Positions 62,415 to 64,000 of a stretch of DNA of 64,000 nucleotides are shown in pieces; within the stretch, counting starts at the first letter, position 1, and each line of letters begins with the position of its first letter. The notes under the pieces were generated by a model. The model was not told the DNA's origin and made no database searches. It was given only the letters and a program-made list of their open reading frames with translations. Origin of the DNA: Cladochytrium replicatum (lineage: Eukaryota > Chytridiomycota > Chytridiomycetes > Cladochytriales > Cladochytriaceae); the NCBI GenBank assembly GCA_025526935.1, contig JAHLKD010000006.1, forward strand, positions 591,001 through 655,000. The letters are read 5' to 3'. A program made the position numbers and the translations under genes.

Positions 62415-63090
62415 TTCTGTCCATGCGGACACTTTCCAAGAAGACGCAATATAAGTTTTGTATGTATCAAACAATTTTGCATCACAACAGACATCGAGGC
62501 ATGTATTTTCTGTCCACCCGGACACTTTCTCAACTCATTGACGTACTTCAGTTATCTCTACCCAATACAACTAACCTCTCTATCAATGTTACTAGCAATA
62601 AGATTCTGTCCACCCGGACACTTTCTTAACTCATTGACGGTACTTGAGTGATCTCTATCAAGTACAACTAACATCTCTATCAATGTTACTAGCAATAAAA
62701 TTCTGTCCACCCGGACACTTTCTCAACTCATTGACGGTACTTCAGTGATATCTATCAAGTACAGCTAACCTCTCTATCAATGTTACTAGCAATAAGATTC
62801 TGTCCACCCGGACACTTTCTTAACTCATTGACGGAACTTGAGTGATCTCTATCAAGTACAAACTAACATCTCTATCAATGTTACTAGCAATAAGATTCTG
62901 TCCACCCAGACACTTTCTCAACTCATTGACGTACTTCAGTTATCTCTACCCAGTACAACTAACCTCTATCAATGTTACTAGCAATACGATTCTGTCCACC
63001 CGGACACTTTCCAAGAAGTCACAACGGAAGTTCTGTAACAAACAATTTCTACCACGACAGACCTCGAGAGCTGTGCTTTCTGTGCACCTG
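62415..63090 (+). repeat. Tandem satellite of about 97 bp with two flanking diverged units
   Basis: The motif TGTCCACCCGGACACTTTCT occurs at 62511, 62607, 62704, 62801, 62899 and 62993, spacings of 96, 97, 97, 98 and 94 bp. Each internal unit continues with CAACTCATTGACG, ATCTCTATCAAGTACAACTA and TCAATGTTACTAGCAATA. The outer copies, starting near 62418 and at 62993, replace this with CCAAGAAG..., AAACAATTT and ...ACAGAC.TCGAG, so the array is bounded by a second, related unit type on both sides. GTCC(A)CCCGGAC is itself a near-palindrome. The array lies just upstream of the hAT transposase and may be its subterminal region. Confidence 0.88.
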
Positions 63091-63273
63091 GACAATTAGA
63101 GTCGGTAACGTTCCAGCCACACCACAGCAAAAATGGACGCCGCCTTTGTTTAACCAAAGCGTAAGGCAGCGTCCGACGCAAGCCAAAGACTGGTGGACAG
63201 TCATCCGCTTGACACACGGAAGCGAAGTCTGCCAGCCCCCCAAATTTCAGAGGCGTCCAGCGAGGGGAACAGC

Positions 63274-64000
63274 ATGCAGGACAAACGCAGACGTGTATCA
63301 GGACACGGTGGCAACAACAGCGCTCGAGAGCCGAGCTCCACATCTTCTTCCAATGACTCCAGCGAGTTGGGCCTGGCTTCTCAGCATGCACCAGAGCGTC
63401 CTGCCAACGTTAGTTTTGCTGACTCTTCAGTGCGACAGGAGCCTGCAGCTGGATCAGTTCAACCATCAATGCTTTCATCAGACGCAGATGTTGATAGCAT
63501 GTCGGACTGTAGAGGTAGTCGAGGCGGCATAGCGAAGGATTACTATAAGGTTGATAATGGTCTGAGAACATGTTTGGTTGCGAAATGCAAGTGGAGCCAG
63601 AAGGTCGATAAGACAGGATCAACAAAAAACTTCCTCCTGCATCTGAAAAACCACCATAGAAGTATTGCCAGGTCGCTTGGACTGTTGGACATCGTCCCCA
63701 AGGGACAACAGACATTGAATTTCGGCTGGAAGGAGAAGGAGCAAAACTTTGTGTTCAATCCAGACGTAGCGTGGCGGTCGATTTTGGACTGGATTGCTGC
63801 AGACAATCAGGCTTTTACTGTTGTGGAGAACGAGTTCTTTGTCAGCATGCTGAAGACTTTTCAGCCAAACTATACACCAAAGACGGCAAAAGCAGTGAAG
63901 CAAAAGGAGATGGATCTTTACGATAGGCAGAAGGAGCTCGTTAAAGGTCTGATTGTTGGTTCGCCTTCAAAAGTATCAATAACAGCTGACTGTTGGACAT
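63274..64000 (+). mobile_element. hAT-family DNA transposase, N-terminal part (cut by window edge)
   Basis: An open frame from an ATG at 63274 runs without a stop to the last base of the window. After a polar Ser-rich N-terminus it has a BED-type zinc finger. The visible residues are CLVAKCKWSQKV (Cys pair) and NFLLHLKNHHRSI (His pair), preceded by SRGGIAKDYYKV. The hAT core begins with WRSILDWIAADNQAFTVVEN, FFVSMLKTFQPNYTPKTAK, VKGLIVGSPSKVSITADCWT, where the D in TADCW is the first catalytic acid. The C-terminal dimerisation domain lies beyond the edge. An upstream in-frame ATG (63133) is separated by a stop at 63151. The intact frame suggests a young element. Confidence 0.85.

Noticed and set aside
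62415-63090. Possible CRISPR array
   Set aside because: Units are contiguous repeats of about 97 bp without unique spacers, in a eukaryotic context; this is a satellite.

Overview
This is nuclear DNA from an intron-rich opisthokont, most likely an early-diverging (zoosporic, chytrid-like) fungus. The genes are eukaryotic: proteasome lid, eIF3, diphthamide synthesis, the GID/CTLH E3 ligase, a STE20 kinase, and a vacuolar-type alkaline phosphatase. Introns that can be placed exactly are very short, about 48-61 bp, with GT..AG ends. Families that budding yeasts usually lack (RAD51C, ACTMAP, CC2D1, LENG1-like, TMEM97/EXPERA) sit beside fungal-type families (Erv41, Atp10, Sec14, secreted S41 peptidase). 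The assignment to a chytrid-like fungus is inference; no rRNA or species marker is present. Exon boundaries given below were worked out by eye. Each multi-exon CDS is reported as one span from start to stop codon.

Layout. 1-12.9 kb: the 3' end of an unknown gene, ERGIC2/Erv41, ATP10, TTC27/EMW1, a disordered hypothetical protein, DPH3, the actin maturation protease ACTMAP, and RAD51C. 13.3-15 kb: a broken relic of the anaphase-promoting-complex subunit APC1, ending three bases before an intact LENG1-like gene. 16-25.9 kb: a small TPR protein, an intronless 2OG-Fe(II)-oxygenase-like protein, a Ser/Pro-rich protein, alkaline phosphatase, the proteasome deubiquitinase RPN11, a DPY-30-motif protein, and MAEA/FYV10. 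25.9-29.6 kb is gene-poor. 29.6-32.8 kb: a short-chain dehydrogenase and eIF3g. 33-38.1 kb: an 89-bp tandem duplication, a relic of the spliceosomal helicase Aquarius, an intact single-exon RtcB-type RNA ligase of bacterial appearance, and a disabled HAD phosphatase. 38.5-46.9 kb: a CC2D1-like gene, a large STE20-like kinase, and a sugar-transporter relic. 47-60.2 kb: a secreted S41 peptidase, a Cys-rich membrane protein, disordered proteins, a TMEM97-like protein, and a Sec14 protein. 60.2-64 kb: repeats (76-bp and about 97-bp tandem arrays, a GGGTC-rich stretch) leading into a hAT transposase cut by the window edge.

The genes mostly do unrelated housekeeping jobs. Two arrangements stand out. 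First, many genes are head-to-head pairs with 35-470 bp between start codons, so they probably share bidirectional promoters. Second, four degenerate copies of normally single-copy or conserved genes (APC1, AQR, a HAD phosphatase, an MFS transporter) lie between intact genes. This implies intact copies elsewhere and a history of segmental duplication and decay, or a degenerated haplotype. The most interesting intact gene is the RtcB ligase at 35128-36579.
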